Positions 31,141-39,218 of a stretch of DNA of 64,000 nucleotides are shown here, piece after piece; the first letter of the stretch is position 1; every line of letters begins with the position of its first letter. Under the pieces are notes generated by a model. It was not told where the DNA came from, searched no databases, and saw only the letters and a program-made list of their open reading frames with translations. Origin of the DNA: a virus; the IMG/VR virus record IMGVR_UViG_3300047319_001872, positions 124,001 to 188,000 of that record. One strand, given 5' to 3'. Both the position numbers and the translations under genes were made by a program.

Positions 31141-32022
31141 TTACTTATTTTTCTTCACTTCAGTGACTGCCTTTTCACCGGAGAGCTTGGTGTAGGGCAG
31201 CTTCTGGGTTTTGGGCTTCGCCTTGGCGACCTTCGTCGGCACGACCGGAATGGGCACGCCCTGCTTGCGCAAGATGTCGAGCTGCTTTTTCAGGCGCTTA
31301 TTCTGATCGAACAGCTTCTGATTCATATTGGCAATGTTGATGATGTCCTGCGTGTTCTTCGCATTGCGCACGAATTGCAGCGGGATCTCTTCCATGTCGG
31401 CATGGAACTTCTCCATCACGGCCCGAATCAGATCAGTGGGAATCGGTTCACACAACCCCACACGCCGAAAGCGCTTCAGGCCATCGTCTTCGCGCAACGC
31501 CCAACAGTCGATCCAGCCACCCGAAGTCGTATCGGTGATGAAGGTTTCCATCATCGCGCGAATCGGGTCCCGATGGTGCGTGATATTGCGAATCACGTCT
31601 TGCGAGCCACTGCCAAACGCCACGGTTTGATCCAGCTCGTAGCGCGTGTAGATAAAGCCGTGGTGGTCCAACCGAAAACTGTGGTTGGCTTGCTCGCCGA
31701 TGAAGAAGATCTCGAACGTATTGCCTGGCACCACCATGTTGGAGGTCGAGATCATGTCGTAGAAAGCGAGCGTGAGCTTGCTATCCTCGCGCTCCTTGAC
31801 ATTGCCCTGCAAATGCTCAGCAAAGGCCTCCATCGCGTCCTGGCTGCCCGTGCCCGAGTAGCCGTAGACGATGTCATCGAATTCGAACTCCGGTCTGTCC
31901 GAGAGGATTTTAAACGGCGGGTTCAGCAACACGATCTTTTCCAGACTGTTGATGCGATCACTACCTTTGTAGATAGTGGAATCAGCGAAGAGTCGGCCGT
32001 CGTGGTAAAGGATGGTGGTCAT
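31141..32022 (-). CDS. Proteasome-like (Ntn-hydrolase) protein
   Basis: 293 residues; ATG at 32022 follows AGGTTGAGAAC. It begins MTTILYHDGRLFADS with a Lys later in the same region (LEKIVLL), then YGYSGTGSQDAMEAF, matching phage and bacterial HslV/proteasome-beta-like proteins in which Thr2 becomes the N-terminal nucleophile after Met removal. About 100 C-terminal residues form a Lys-rich helical extension. Protease activity is plausible but not certain; some relatives have lost it. Confidence 0.65.
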   Translation of the reverse strand: MTTILYHDGRLFADSTIYKGSDRINSLEKIVLLNPPFKILSDRPEFEFDDIVYGYSGTGSQDAMEAFAEHLQGNVKEREDSKLTLAFYDMISTSNMVVPGNTFEIFFIGEQANHSFRLDHHGFIYTRYELDQTVAFGSGSQDVIRNITHHRDPIRAMMETFITDTTSGGWIDCWALREDDGLKRFRRVGLCEPIPTDLIRAVMEKFHADMEEIPLQFVRNAKNTQDIINIANMNQKLFDQNKRLKKQLDILRKQGVPIPVVPTKVAKAKPKTQKLPYTKLSGEKAVTEVKKNK

Positions 32023-32057
32023 GTTCTCAACCTGTAGTGTCAATCTCGTTATTATGC

Positions 32058-32387
32058 CTATTCGCTATCAATGAGCAGTATCGAACCAAACTCTGGCTCG
32101 AAGAAGTCCGTGAAGTAGCGCTTACCTGTTCTTTCAAACATCTCTTCTGCCAAGGGTAGAAAACCCTGCAGCAGTTCAAACGTGCCTTTGCTGTCGTGGA
32201 CCGTAATGGTCACCACAGTTCCGAGTTCTTTATTGTTGTACCTACCCTCTGACACCGACATCACGAACGGTCGCTCGTTGATTTTGCTAAAGAAACTCGC
32301 AAACTTATCGATCGATTCGGGATTGGCAATCAGGCCATAGAGCAGTTCGATTGTCTCCCTTACTGAACTCCGAACTAAATCAGACAT
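32058..32387 (-). CDS. Hypothetical protein
   Basis: 109 residues; ATG at 32387 behind GGGGATTCACA. Acidic soluble protein; helix at the start, beta-rich middle (GTVVTITVHDSKG), acidic end. Its leader lies next to the inverted-repeat element at 32423-32578. Confidence 0.8.
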   Translation of the reverse strand: MSDLVRSSVRETIELLYGLIANPESIDKFASFFSKINERPFVMSVSEGRYNNKELGTVVTITVHDSKGTFELLQGFLPLAEEMFERTGKRYFTDFFEPEFGSILLIDSE

Positions 32388-32422
32388 TGTGAATCCCCGG
32401 CTATGCGCATATGGCTCACCAA

Positions 32423-32578
32423 TCACCTGAGTGCTGGGGGTTGGATTCAGGCAGAGAGGTTTCCACGCCCCTCATCCCTACCAACGGGCCTTTTCCCACC
32501 GACTTGATAATCCGGCCAAACCTGAAAACCGGCACGATGGACCACTCCCCGTGAGTGCCGCGCCCAGCACTCAGGTGA
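32423..32578. ncRNA. Structured element closed by a perfect 16-bp inverted repeat
   Basis: TCACCTGAGTGCTGGG (32423-32438) is exactly complementary to CCCAGCACTCAGGTGA (32563-32578). The 124 bases between hold further stems: GTTGG/CCAAC in the left half, CGGCAC/GTGCCG (about 32530-32560) and CCGG/CCGG around CCAAACCTGAAAA. No open frame of note. It sits between minus-strand genes at 32387 and 32595, so it may be a cis-acting leader RNA, a stand-alone RNA or a DNA site. No known riboswitch or ribozyme core was recognised. Confidence 0.6.
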
Positions 32579-32594
32579 CTAGCACTAATACAGC

Positions 32595-33014
32595 TCAGAT
32601 ACCGTGTGGCGCCTTCAGCCGTTCTTCGACGGCTTGCACTTCTTCTTCTGACACCTGAGGCCAGCTAAAACACGCGGGTTGTTTACAGAGGTCAACAATC
32701 GCCTCTTGCAGAACACGCGTGTCAGGCTTGGGCACCAGGCTCACCATTGCCCCCATCGAAGCGAAGTCGTTCAGCCGCATCTTCTTGTGGACGAACTCTC
32801 CGGTGCGTGTCTTAAGATACCCCTGCTCGAGCAAAATTTGCTCGACGATGGCTTCTCGTTCCGGGGCGATAGTAGCTTCCAAGGAGAACGACGTGTCCTG
32901 CATGAATTTCACATGATCCCGGCCAACGGTAGTGATAATGCGTTTCACCGTCCTCACGGCAATGTGTTCCATCTGTTGCCGGTAGGTGAGGCGCTTGACC
33001 CCAATCCCACGCAT
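32595..33014 (-). CDS. Hypothetical protein
   Basis: 139 residues; ATG at 33014 lies 5 bp after the stop of the gene upstream, ribosome site weak. Basic N-terminus (RGIGVKRLTYRQQMEH), acidic C-terminus (SEEEVQAVEERL). No family recognised. Confidence 0.75.
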   Translation of the reverse strand: MRGIGVKRLTYRQQMEHIAVRTVKRIITTVGRDHVKFMQDTSFSLEATIAPEREAIVEQILLEQGYLKTRTGEFVHKKMRLNDFASMGAMVSLVPKPDTRVLQEAIVDLCKQPACFSWPQVSEEEVQAVEERLKAPHGI

Positions 33015-33018
33015 GATT

Positions 33019-33516
33019 TTACGACGTCTGCGAATCGCGGAACTCCGGCTCACGCTCTCCCCCTTGATTAGCTTTGATACAATCGGCGATCGCTTCGTCA
33101 GCCACCTGAGCCAGCTCGTCCAGCGCGACACCACCGCCCGTGACCTCAAACAACACCGTCATCAGGTTAGCCCGTGCATAGTGCCAGCGAGCATCTTCAG
33201 TCATGAAGCCCAACAGTGCATCGTGCTCGTTGAGGTAAGACTGGATCGATTTACGAGCCTGCTCTTTGAGCTGCGTCATGATGCGTTGCTTCACCAGATC
33301 CCAGAGACAGCGGGAATTGGCGTGACCCTTACTGACCCGCATCGACTTCTGGAAGACTTTGTCGACATTCCACTTGTCGGCTTCTTCCATCAGCGCAAGC
33401 GCTTGGTCAATGTACGGGTTGAGTTGTCGCGGATCGCCGTTCTCACCGTACTTGAGCTGACGCTCGTAGTCCGTGAGCTCATCATCGGGCTTGGTCAATA
33501 GATCCTTCGGGTACAT
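33019..33516 (-). CDS. Hypothetical helical protein
   Basis: 165 residues; ATG at 33516 behind GAGGAGGAAAG, overlapping the end of the RHH gene by 35 bp. Mostly helical and charged; no family recognised. Confidence 0.8.
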   Translation of the reverse strand: MYPKDLLTKPDDELTDYERQLKYGENGDPRQLNPYIDQALALMEEADKWNVDKVFQKSMRVSKGHANSRCLWDLVKQRIMTQLKEQARKSIQSYLNEHDALLGFMTEDARWHYARANLMTVLFEVTGGGVALDELAQVADEAIADCIKANQGGEREPEFRDSQTS

Positions 33517-33763
33517 CTTTCCTCCTCGGCGGAAAAAGCAACATTTCGTAGGGCGTACTGCCATCCTTCGGGTACACCATGACGCGATCGCCCCGGTCGT
33601 GAGCTTCCAGAACGCTCGTGACGGCCTTCACACAGCGACGGATAACCTCACCCATGCTGTCGGCGCTCAGGCGCTCCTGGATGGCCTGAATTTCGGCTTT
33701 GACTTGCGGATGCATGTCCAGATTCAGGCGTACCTTCTCCACCGTGTGCGCTGGCCTGGGCAT
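33482..33763 (-). CDS. Ribbon-helix-helix-like protein
   Basis: 93 residues, ATG at 33763. VEKVRLNLDMHPQVKAEI (strand then helix) followed by MGEVIRRCVKAVTSVLE (second helix) fits the ribbon-helix-helix DNA-binding fold seen in small phage repressors and antitoxins. Role and target unknown; coupled to the gene upstream by TAATG overlap. Confidence 0.65.
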   Translation of the reverse strand: MPRPAHTVEKVRLNLDMHPQVKAEIQAIQERLSADSMGEVIRRCVKAVTSVLEAHDRGDRVMVYPKDGSTPYEMLLFPPRRKDVPEGSIDQAR

Positions 33764-34305
33764 TACGCCTCCTTCCTGTTCATGATGCGTTGCAGCTCCG
33801 AGGCGGCGATCGCTGCCGCTTCTTTAGGAGACGGTGCATTCATGCACATCAGCGCCTGCGTGATGGTCACTGCCATGTCAAACGTGGTGCTGCCGACAAA
33901 GTACGCCCGCGCCATGATTTCCGTGGCCCGATTACGCAACAGCACGCTGACCTTATCGTCGACGAGCTTGTGCTCGATGCACACGAAGCTCAGGGCGTCG
34001 TGCAGCACTTGACCGAGCGTCAGCTCTTCGCGCTCAAAAGCAGCATGGGCGGAGTTCTCGATCAGGCAGAAGAAATCCCCTTCTTCGTTCACGATCCCTC
34101 GGCTATTGACACCGATCGGACCCCCGTACGGAAACGCCATTACAAAGAAGTCCCCAATCGGCTTGTCGACCCGCGGCAAAACAAAGTTAATCTCGCGCTG
34201 CATGGTCAGCAGTTTACCAATCATGGGCAACGCCCGTGCCACGACCGGGCGCATACGCTTTTCGTTAAACGAGAGGATCGCCGGAACTGCCTTTTCTTCT
34301 GCCAT
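33763..34305 (-). CDS. Hypothetical protein
   Basis: 180 residues, ATG at 34305 behind AAGGAGTAGG. Soluble, mixed fold (GDFFVMAFPYGGPIGVNSRG; AREIM-type helices near the end). No family recognised. Confidence 0.8.
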   Translation of the reverse strand: MAEEKAVPAILSFNEKRMRPVVARALPMIGKLLTMQREINFVLPRVDKPIGDFFVMAFPYGGPIGVNSRGIVNEEGDFFCLIENSAHAAFEREELTLGQVLHDALSFVCIEHKLVDDKVSVLLRNRATEIMARAYFVGSTTFDMAVTITQALMCMNAPSPKEAAAIAASELQRIMNRKEA

Positions 34306-34332
34306 TTGTCCTACTCCTTTTAATTAGCCTAT

Positions 34333-34641
34333 TTACTCTTCTTCGTCGAGCACGCACCCCGTCACGTCAAAGAGCATGAACGGAGCCCAGTACTTGCCCT
34401 TGGACGTCGCGATGTAGCGCGCGAGCTCGGGCACGTTCGCTTCCTTATCATTGACCTGATAGAAGCAGAGCTTACGCGTTTCGAGCTCATCGCCCATATT
34501 CTCGGGTTCGAGGATCACCAACTGTACTGTACTCTCGCCCGTATGGTCGATAAAATCCAACACCTTCGTGCCTTTATCGAGCACGACTTCGAACGGCCTC
34601 AGCTTGCCGTTCATGAGGATGTCAAACGTTTTGAGCTTCAT
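34333..34641 (-). CDS. Hypothetical protein
   Basis: 102 residues, ATG at 34641, overlapping the gene upstream by 20 bp. Beta-rich start (FDILMNGKLRPFEVVLD), acidic end. No family recognised. Confidence 0.8.
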   Translation of the reverse strand: MKLKTFDILMNGKLRPFEVVLDKGTKVLDFIDHTGESTVQLVILEPENMGDELETRKLCFYQVNDKEANVPELARYIATSKGKYWAPFMLFDVTGCVLDEEE

Positions 34642-35161
34642 CGGCGATCCCTAGATCTTTGGCCATTTGGGTGAGCAAGGCACGCATGTTCAGATCCTGC
34701 TCGGGCGTGGCGCGCAGTTGTTCGTACGTGACGAACTTCATGAAGTCCGCGTGATCGGGCGACGGCATCACGTACTCCTGACTGACAGGCTTACCGTCAT
34801 TCCACGGGTAGCGGACCGACGACCAGCTTTTGCCTTGCAGGTTCTCTTGCACTGCCACCTTCCACTCAGCACAGAGCTCACCGATCTTGACCGACAGTTC
34901 TGTGGGCACATAGGTGAAGATCGCCGCGCCGTATTCGACTTCCTTGAACGGGTTCGTTTCGTGCAGCGCATTCAGAGCGTCGCGAAAGGGCTTTTGCTCC
35001 ATCGCTTTTTCGCGACGCTGCTCCAGATAGTTCACATAGAAGTCGTGGTCAGTGTAGGGCGTGTTGTGCTTGCCGTAGCCGCCGTTTACCATCATGGACT
35101 GCAGCGCGAGCGGGAGTTTCTTCTGGGCGAGGCGGCGTTGTGCGGCGTTCGACTTACTCAT
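34622..35161 (-). CDS. Hypothetical protein
   Basis: 179 residues, ATG at 35161 behind AAGGAAGTC, overlapping the stop upstream by ATGA. Basic N-terminus (AAQRRLAQKKL), then a soluble domain. No family recognised. Confidence 0.8.
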   Translation of the reverse strand: MSKSNAAQRRLAQKKLPLALQSMMVNGGYGKHNTPYTDHDFYVNYLEQRREKAMEQKPFRDALNALHETNPFKEVEYGAAIFTYVPTELSVKIGELCAEWKVAVQENLQGKSWSSVRYPWNDGKPVSQEYVMPSPDHADFMKFVTYEQLRATPEQDLNMRALLTQMAKDLGIADEAQNV

Positions 35162-35583
35162 GACTTGACTTCCTTGTTATCGTTAGTGATTTCGATGCCC
35201 ATGCTCTTGAGCGCGGTTTCGAAGCGTTCCTGGTCATACGGCGACCCTTCCTGCTCGAAGCGGAACACGGGTTTAAAGTTCGGGTCTTCAGCCATCTTGC
35301 GCAAGACCGTGTGGAACATGACGTCCGACTTGCGTTCACTCGGGCGCGGGGACGTCATAAAGAGCGTCAGCTCGCCCGGCTTGAAACCACCCTTCGGGAT
35401 CATTTCTTCGATGGTCTTGAATCGCGTCGGAATGATCGGCGGCAATTCGTGGTCTTTCAGCAGGGTGCGGATCTGCTCGCACAGGCGCTGGGTCGCCTTC
35501 GGATTGGGGTCCGGCTTGCGCGGGATCAGACTGAGGTAATCCACAATCTTAACGGGTTCAGCAGCTTCTTTACTCGGTTCCAT
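35158..35583 (-). CDS. Short protein with a DnaB/RecA-like remnant
   Basis: 141 residues, ATG at 35583 behind GAGGAAAGAAT. Residues about 64-90 (GGFKPGELTLFMTSPRPSERKSDVMF) resemble the DnaB/KaiC-type P-loop approach (GGxxPGEL....GR.S.GK(S/T)), but the GK(S/T) is degraded to ERKS, so ATP binding is doubtful, and the rest of a helicase domain is absent. It may be a relic or a repurposed fragment. Confidence 0.7.
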   Translation of the reverse strand: MEPSKEAAEPVKIVDYLSLIPRKPDPNPKATQRLCEQIRTLLKDHELPPIIPTRFKTIEEMIPKGGFKPGELTLFMTSPRPSERKSDVMFHTVLRKMAEDPNFKPVFRFEQEGSPYDQERFETALKSMGIEITNDNKEVKS

Positions 35584-35818
35584 ATTCTTTCCTCGGGAAA
35601 AATGTCAGTTGTTCAGCACGACCACCCAGCGGGCGGTTCCCTTTGGCCTCCGGATTCTTACGGACTTCCAGATAGCTGAAGTTGTGGTTGGTGCGGTAGC
35701 GACACTCTTCGCACTGAATCACGGTGTTATAGCCGCACACGTACACCACGCCTACGGGTGAGTCCCGATACTCACCCCGGCAGCACGGATGCTTCTCGCT
35801 GGACGTAGTGATCGCCAT
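35570..35818 (-). CDS. Small putative zinc-binding protein
   Basis: 82 residues from ATG 35818. Cys pair near residue 12 (PCCRGEYR) and C-x-x-C near residue 37 (CEECRYRTN) suggest a metal site. Function unknown. Confidence 0.75.
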   Translation of the reverse strand: MAITTSSEKHPCCRGEYRDSPVGVVYVCGYNTVIQCEECRYRTNHNFSYLEVRKNPEAKGNRPLGGRAEQLTFFPRKEYGTE

Positions 35819-35822
35819 TCTT

Positions 35823-36359
35823 TTAACCTGCCTGACGACCGCTGTAGTCCGGTGTGCTGCCGCGCGTGGGTTCCCATTTCAGATCGTTGAATTCGATCGG
35901 GTCGGGCAGATCACCGCCGAGCTTCGCGTGCTTTTCCACCGCTTCGCGGGTAGGACTTCCCACCACGATGCCGTGCGTCTTCTCGTCGATGCGACCGGCT
36001 TCGAGATCCTCGAGATACTGCTGGCAGCGCCGACGGCTCGTGAAGCCATTGCGCAGACACAGCGACCCATCGGGCAGTTCCACCACCGCGAAGTTACGCG
36101 TCGGATGAAAGGTGAGGAGGGACGGAGTCTTACTGTGCGACATGGCGCTCGGCTTGCTGACGGAATACATTGGCAGGCTGTAGCCTTCGAGGATACCGTC
36201 CTCGTTAGCGACCAGCCCCATCAGACGGTAGCTAATGCCGAAGCTGACCAGGTGAGCCTTGGGAACCATCTTCTTTTGCTTCGGATCAAAGAACGGCTGG
36301 AAGATGGTTTTGCCCTGACGGACGTCTTCCAGTTTGATACGACCTGATTTGGTAGGCAT
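35823..36359 (-). CDS. M-x-T-K-x-G-R family protein 3
   Basis: 178 residues, ATG at 36359 behind AAGGATAAATC. The N-terminus MPTKSGRIKLEDVRQGKTIF matches the opening of the two paralogues at 27223 and 28442; a later FTSRRRCQQYLEDLE parallels their SRSAVLRW/SKKAAMRYY segments. First gene of its unit, downstream of the terminator at 36408. Function unknown. Confidence 0.85.
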   Translation of the reverse strand: MPTKSGRIKLEDVRQGKTIFQPFFDPKQKKMVPKAHLVSFGISYRLMGLVANEDGILEGYSLPMYSVSKPSAMSHSKTPSLLTFHPTRNFAVVELPDGSLCLRNGFTSRRRCQQYLEDLEAGRIDEKTHGIVVGSPTREAVEKHAKLGGDLPDPIEFNDLKWEPTRGSTPDYSGRQAG

Positions 36360-36407
36360 GATTTATCCTTGTATGGGTACTCAACCGATGGGGCGACAGC
36401 GTAAAAA

Positions 36408-36436
36408 CGGCATAGAAGGCAGCCCGTAGGCCGCCA
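36408..36436 (-). terminator. Terminator hairpin with CTATGCCG tail
   Basis: Minus-strand GGCGGCC-TAC-GGGCTGCC followed by TTCTATGCCG. Ends the unit containing 36442-36804. Confidence 0.75.
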
Positions 36437-36441
36437 TCTAC

Positions 36442-36804
36442 TTACATTGTGGCTGACAACTTTAAGACGGGACTACTAAAGCGTTGTTCCAGCGCATGGG
36501 TGTCAATAATGCGATGGCGGAAGGTGCGTATCTGCCCATCCACCACCCGGGCCGCCCCCAGTTCAAAAAGGCGGGCCTTTTGTTGCAGTGTTTTCAAGAG
36601 GTTCGGATCAAACAGCGTCCGACCAGTCTTGTATTGCACGTGCATACAGAGTGCATCGAAAAGTGACGAGAGATCTCCCTCATTTGGGAGGATTTCAGCG
36701 CGGTCCAATTCACCATACCAATCTCCGAGCTTTCCTGACTCTACTCTACCGAGATACAACATCTTCCCCGTATAGAGCCGTGCAGTAATTACATTCGACG
36801 GCAT
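36442..36804 (-). CDS. Hypothetical protein
   Basis: 120 residues, ATG at 36804 behind GGAGGATAAGAAAC. Beta-rich N-terminus, helical C-terminal half. No family recognised. Confidence 0.8.
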   Translation of the reverse strand: MPSNVITARLYTGKMLYLGRVESGKLGDWYGELDRAEILPNEGDLSSLFDALCMHVQYKTGRTLFDPNLLKTLQQKARLFELGAARVVDGQIRTFRHRIIDTHALEQRFSSPVLKLSATM

Positions 36805-36875
36805 GTTTCTTATCCTCCATATTACAAGTGGGCAATACTCCTGGTTAGATTACTGGTTTTCTCCAACTACTCTCT

Positions 36876-37415
36876 TTATGCCTGCTTATGCGTGTGGTCT
36901 GCAAGCGCCGCAGCTACTTTGCGCCAGCTTTCCACTGATGGCATCGAAAAGATCGGCAAGTTCTCGATGTGTCTGAACGACGGCTGAACCCCGAGCTCTT
37001 TGTCATTGCCCGTCGGTGCGCCGTAAGGCAGCAGCCCTGAGGGTTCCAGCGGACCATGGAATTCAGGCGGTGGCCCAAACAACGGGTTAAAGTGAGTCAG
37101 CGTTTTGGTACGCGGAATCTTCGCCTCGTCCAACAACTGCGCGAGCGGCTTGGGCAGATGCAGGACAAAGCGAAAGAGATCGTCCAAGTGCGCGATCTGA
37201 TACACATCGAACTCTTTCATGAGCTCGCGTGCATCATGTTCCCGATACCCGAGGAACATGTGCCAGCGCTCGGCGAGGGAGAGCGCGATGTCTTCCGAGT
37301 AGTACTCACCGGGTCGAGTCTTCAATCCCGGCTGAAAGCAACGCCACTCTTCACCCTTCGGGGCAAAGCCGATCTGGCGTAGCCTGGGACGCCATGCCAT
37401 CTCGCCGAAGTTCAT
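36876..37415 (-). CDS. Hypothetical protein
   Basis: 179 residues, ATG at 37415 behind AAGGACGCAGT, overlapping the gene upstream by ATGA. Contains an acidic helical region (GYREHDARELMKEFDVYQ) and a Pro-rich loop (NPLFGPPPEFHGP). No family recognised. Confidence 0.8.
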   Translation of the reverse strand: MNFGEMAWRPRLRQIGFAPKGEEWRCFQPGLKTRPGEYYSEDIALSLAERWHMFLGYREHDARELMKEFDVYQIAHLDDLFRFVLHLPKPLAQLLDEAKIPRTKTLTHFNPLFGPPPEFHGPLEPSGLLPYGAPTGNDKELGVQPSFRHIENLPIFSMPSVESWRKVAAALADHTHKQA

Positions 37416-37702
37416 ACTGCGTCCTTATAACGAAGCTCCAACACGTCCACCTCCCACTTGGTGCCACCGATTCGGCGCTTCGCGTCGGCGTCGTGGCGCA
37501 TGCGGTTCAGGAAATGGTCCACGAATGATTTACGCGTAGCGGTTTCCACCAGCGTCTGCTGAGCCCCCGGTGCGTAGATTGCGGAGCGCTCAATTTCGAC
37601 GACGGTGTTGAAGTTCTCAGGCCGCGTGAGCTCCTGGCGTTTGATCTTACCAATGACTCGCACGCGTGCCTGGACTTCAATCTTCTTTTTTGTTCTATCC
37701 AT
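37412..37702 (-). CDS. Hypothetical protein
   Basis: 96 residues; ATG at 37702 behind AAAAGGTC. Basic N-terminus (MDRTKKKIEVQARVRVIGKIKR) followed by a mixed domain. No family recognised. Confidence 0.75.
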   Translation of the reverse strand: MDRTKKKIEVQARVRVIGKIKRQELTRPENFNTVVEIERSAIYAPGAQQTLVETATRKSFVDHFLNRMRHDADAKRRIGGTKWEVDVLELRYKDAV

Positions 37703-37721
37703 TGTAATGACCTTTTCGCAG

Positions 37722-38006
37722 TTAGAGACGCACCGCTGCACTCGTGACTGCTTCGCCGTGACCGAACTGTTCCACAGTCAAGTGACCTGTGACTTGTTTC
37801 CAGGTCGGCCGGATCAAGCCATTGCGAACCAACGACTGACCGTGTAGCGTCGAGCGCAACATCCCAAAATCATGACTCGCTGCTGTTCCGTCCGGATACA
37901 ACGTGGCGTCCTGGATGTTCTCATGGAAGCCCTGCGGCGTGCGTTGTCCGTTGGAATAGTAGAGCTTGCGACCATCGTCGCAGTTGAGTATGATCAGATT
38001 AAGCAT
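37722..38006 (-). CDS. Hypothetical protein
   Basis: 94 residues; ATG at 38006 behind GGGGAGGTTGT. Soluble, small; starts with a hydrophobic strand (MLNLIILNCDDG). Divergent from the plus-strand gene at 38075. Confidence 0.8.
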   Translation of the reverse strand: MLNLIILNCDDGRKLYYSNGQRTPQGFHENIQDATLYPDGTAASHDFGMLRSTLHGQSLVRNGLIRPTWKQVTGHLTVEQFGHGEAVTSAAVRL

Positions 38007-38074
38007 ACAACCTCCCCTAGGGAAACACATATCTGATGAACCCCCACACCGATCCTCTTTCTTGGAGCATTCTA

Positions 38075-38470
38075 ATGAGTACTGTTAATCCAGCGACCAC
38101 CGTACTCAGTGTGGTTCAAACGACTCCCAGTGGTGATCGCCCTAACAACCCTGGCATTATCCAGGAAGCCCAACGTCTGGGTGTTCTGGATGCAGCCGAC
38201 CCTACCAAACTCGGTGCTGCTGTCCTTGCGAACCCGCAAGGGGTGACACTGAATTTTGCACACGCGATCTTTGCAGCGATTGCGTTCACAAAAGAACGCG
38301 AAGCGCAGGATGCGACGCAACCCAAACCGGTGACCAGTGAGCAGGATCTGTGGCAATACATCGAGCGCATGATTGCGAAGTGTAATGCCGCGGGTCTGAG
38401 CTTTACGATCACCCTGGATGAAAACGGGAAGATGGTTCCCGCCATCCAAAAAGCAGCGCCCACCGCGTAA
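38075..38470 (+). CDS. Hypothetical protein, plus-strand single-gene unit
   Basis: 131 residues. ATG at 38075 behind TTGGAGCATTCTA. Helical, Ala-rich protein with a middle segment LNFAHAIFAAIAFTKEREAQ and a C-terminal strand pair (FTITLDENGKMV). Not recognised. It is notable as one of only two protein genes on the plus strand; like the protease it forms its own unit with a terminator at 38488. Confidence 0.85.
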   Translation: MSTVNPATTVLSVVQTTPSGDRPNNPGIIQEAQRLGVLDAADPTKLGAAVLANPQGVTLNFAHAIFAAIAFTKEREAQDATQPKPVTSEQDLWQYIERMIAKCNAAGLSFTITLDENGKMVPAIQKAAPTA

Positions 38471-38487
38471 CGCGAGGCAGACGCTTT

Positions 38488-38516
38488 CCCCCGGCCGCTG
38501 CCGGGGGTTTATGCCG
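38488..38516 (+). terminator. Plus-strand terminator with TTTATGCCG tail
   Basis: CCCCCGGC/GCCGGGGG stem, then TTTATGCCG on the plus strand after the gene at 38075-38470. Together with 17371 it fixes the orientation rule for this terminator family. Confidence 0.9.
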
Positions 38517-39111
38517 TCTGATGGCTGTCGGGGTGAATCAGCCGTTTAGCTACCGACTGCTTGAAGCCTTGCTTGCCATGGATGCGTGGCTCGTGCGCCA
38601 AGTGCTCGCGATACAACGTGAAATCAAACGTACCGTCGCTGATGTGGTTGTACACGTCAACTGCGGCCTTCTTCACGTTGTTCATGCGGGGATGGGCGTT
38701 CAGCGAATAATCCACTTCCAGCATATCGAGCAGTTCTCGGGCGATGGGGTGCGCACGACCATGCGGACCACGCACGGTGCGCCACACCAAGTAACGAATC
38801 CGGACCTTGGTGCGATCATCATCGAAGCAGATGACTTTCGCCAGATGGTACGTGCTCGATGCCTGGGTGCGTTTGGCCACCATGTCCCCGTGCAGCTTTA
38901 ATTCAAAAGCGAAGTAGCCGTCCCCCGCTTCCTGCCCGTAAGTGAGTGCTTGCCGGTTCCGCGGATTGTTCAGGTTATGGCCACGTACCCACGAGAGCAA
39001 CGTGAGCGTAAAGTCATGCAGATTGCACTCGACCAGCGGCGAGAATGACTGGGGCTGCTGCGTCTTTTCGTCGATACAGTTCCAGTCACACAGCGTTTCC
39101 GTTGGGATCAT
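38509..39111 (-). CDS. Hypothetical protein
   Basis: 200 residues; ATG at 39111 behind AAGGAGTTAGGTG. Soluble; LVECNLHDFTLTLLSWVRG and FDDDRTKVRIRYLVW segments suggest an alpha/beta fold. Its 3' end overlaps the tail of the plus-strand terminator. No family recognised. Confidence 0.8.
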   Translation of the reverse strand: MIPTETLCDWNCIDEKTQQPQSFSPLVECNLHDFTLTLLSWVRGHNLNNPRNRQALTYGQEAGDGYFAFELKLHGDMVAKRTQASSTYHLAKVICFDDDRTKVRIRYLVWRTVRGPHGRAHPIARELLDMLEVDYSLNAHPRMNNVKKAAVDVYNHISDGTFDFTLYREHLAHEPRIHGKQGFKQSVAKRLIHPDSHQTA

Positions 39112-39150
39112 CACCTAACTCCTTGTTATTGTTGACATCTAGTCCATATA

Positions 39151-39204
39151 CGGCATAAAAGGAGGCTACCCCGTTAGTTTTACCTAGCGGGAATAGCGCT
39201 CCTT
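39151..39204 (-). terminator. Long terminator hairpin with TTTATGCCG tail
   Basis: Minus-strand GGAG..CTCC, CCCG..CGGG and TAG..CTA arms form a long interrupted stem followed by TTTTATGCCG. Ends the unit containing 39219-40310. Confidence 0.8.
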
Positions 39205-39218
39205 ATGCTCGTTATGAA

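Noticed and set aside
32423-32578. Hammerhead ribozyme interpretation of the structured element
   Set aside because: A GGATGAG..GTGGAAAC stretch on the minus strand looks superficially similar, but the invariant CUGANGA core is missing.
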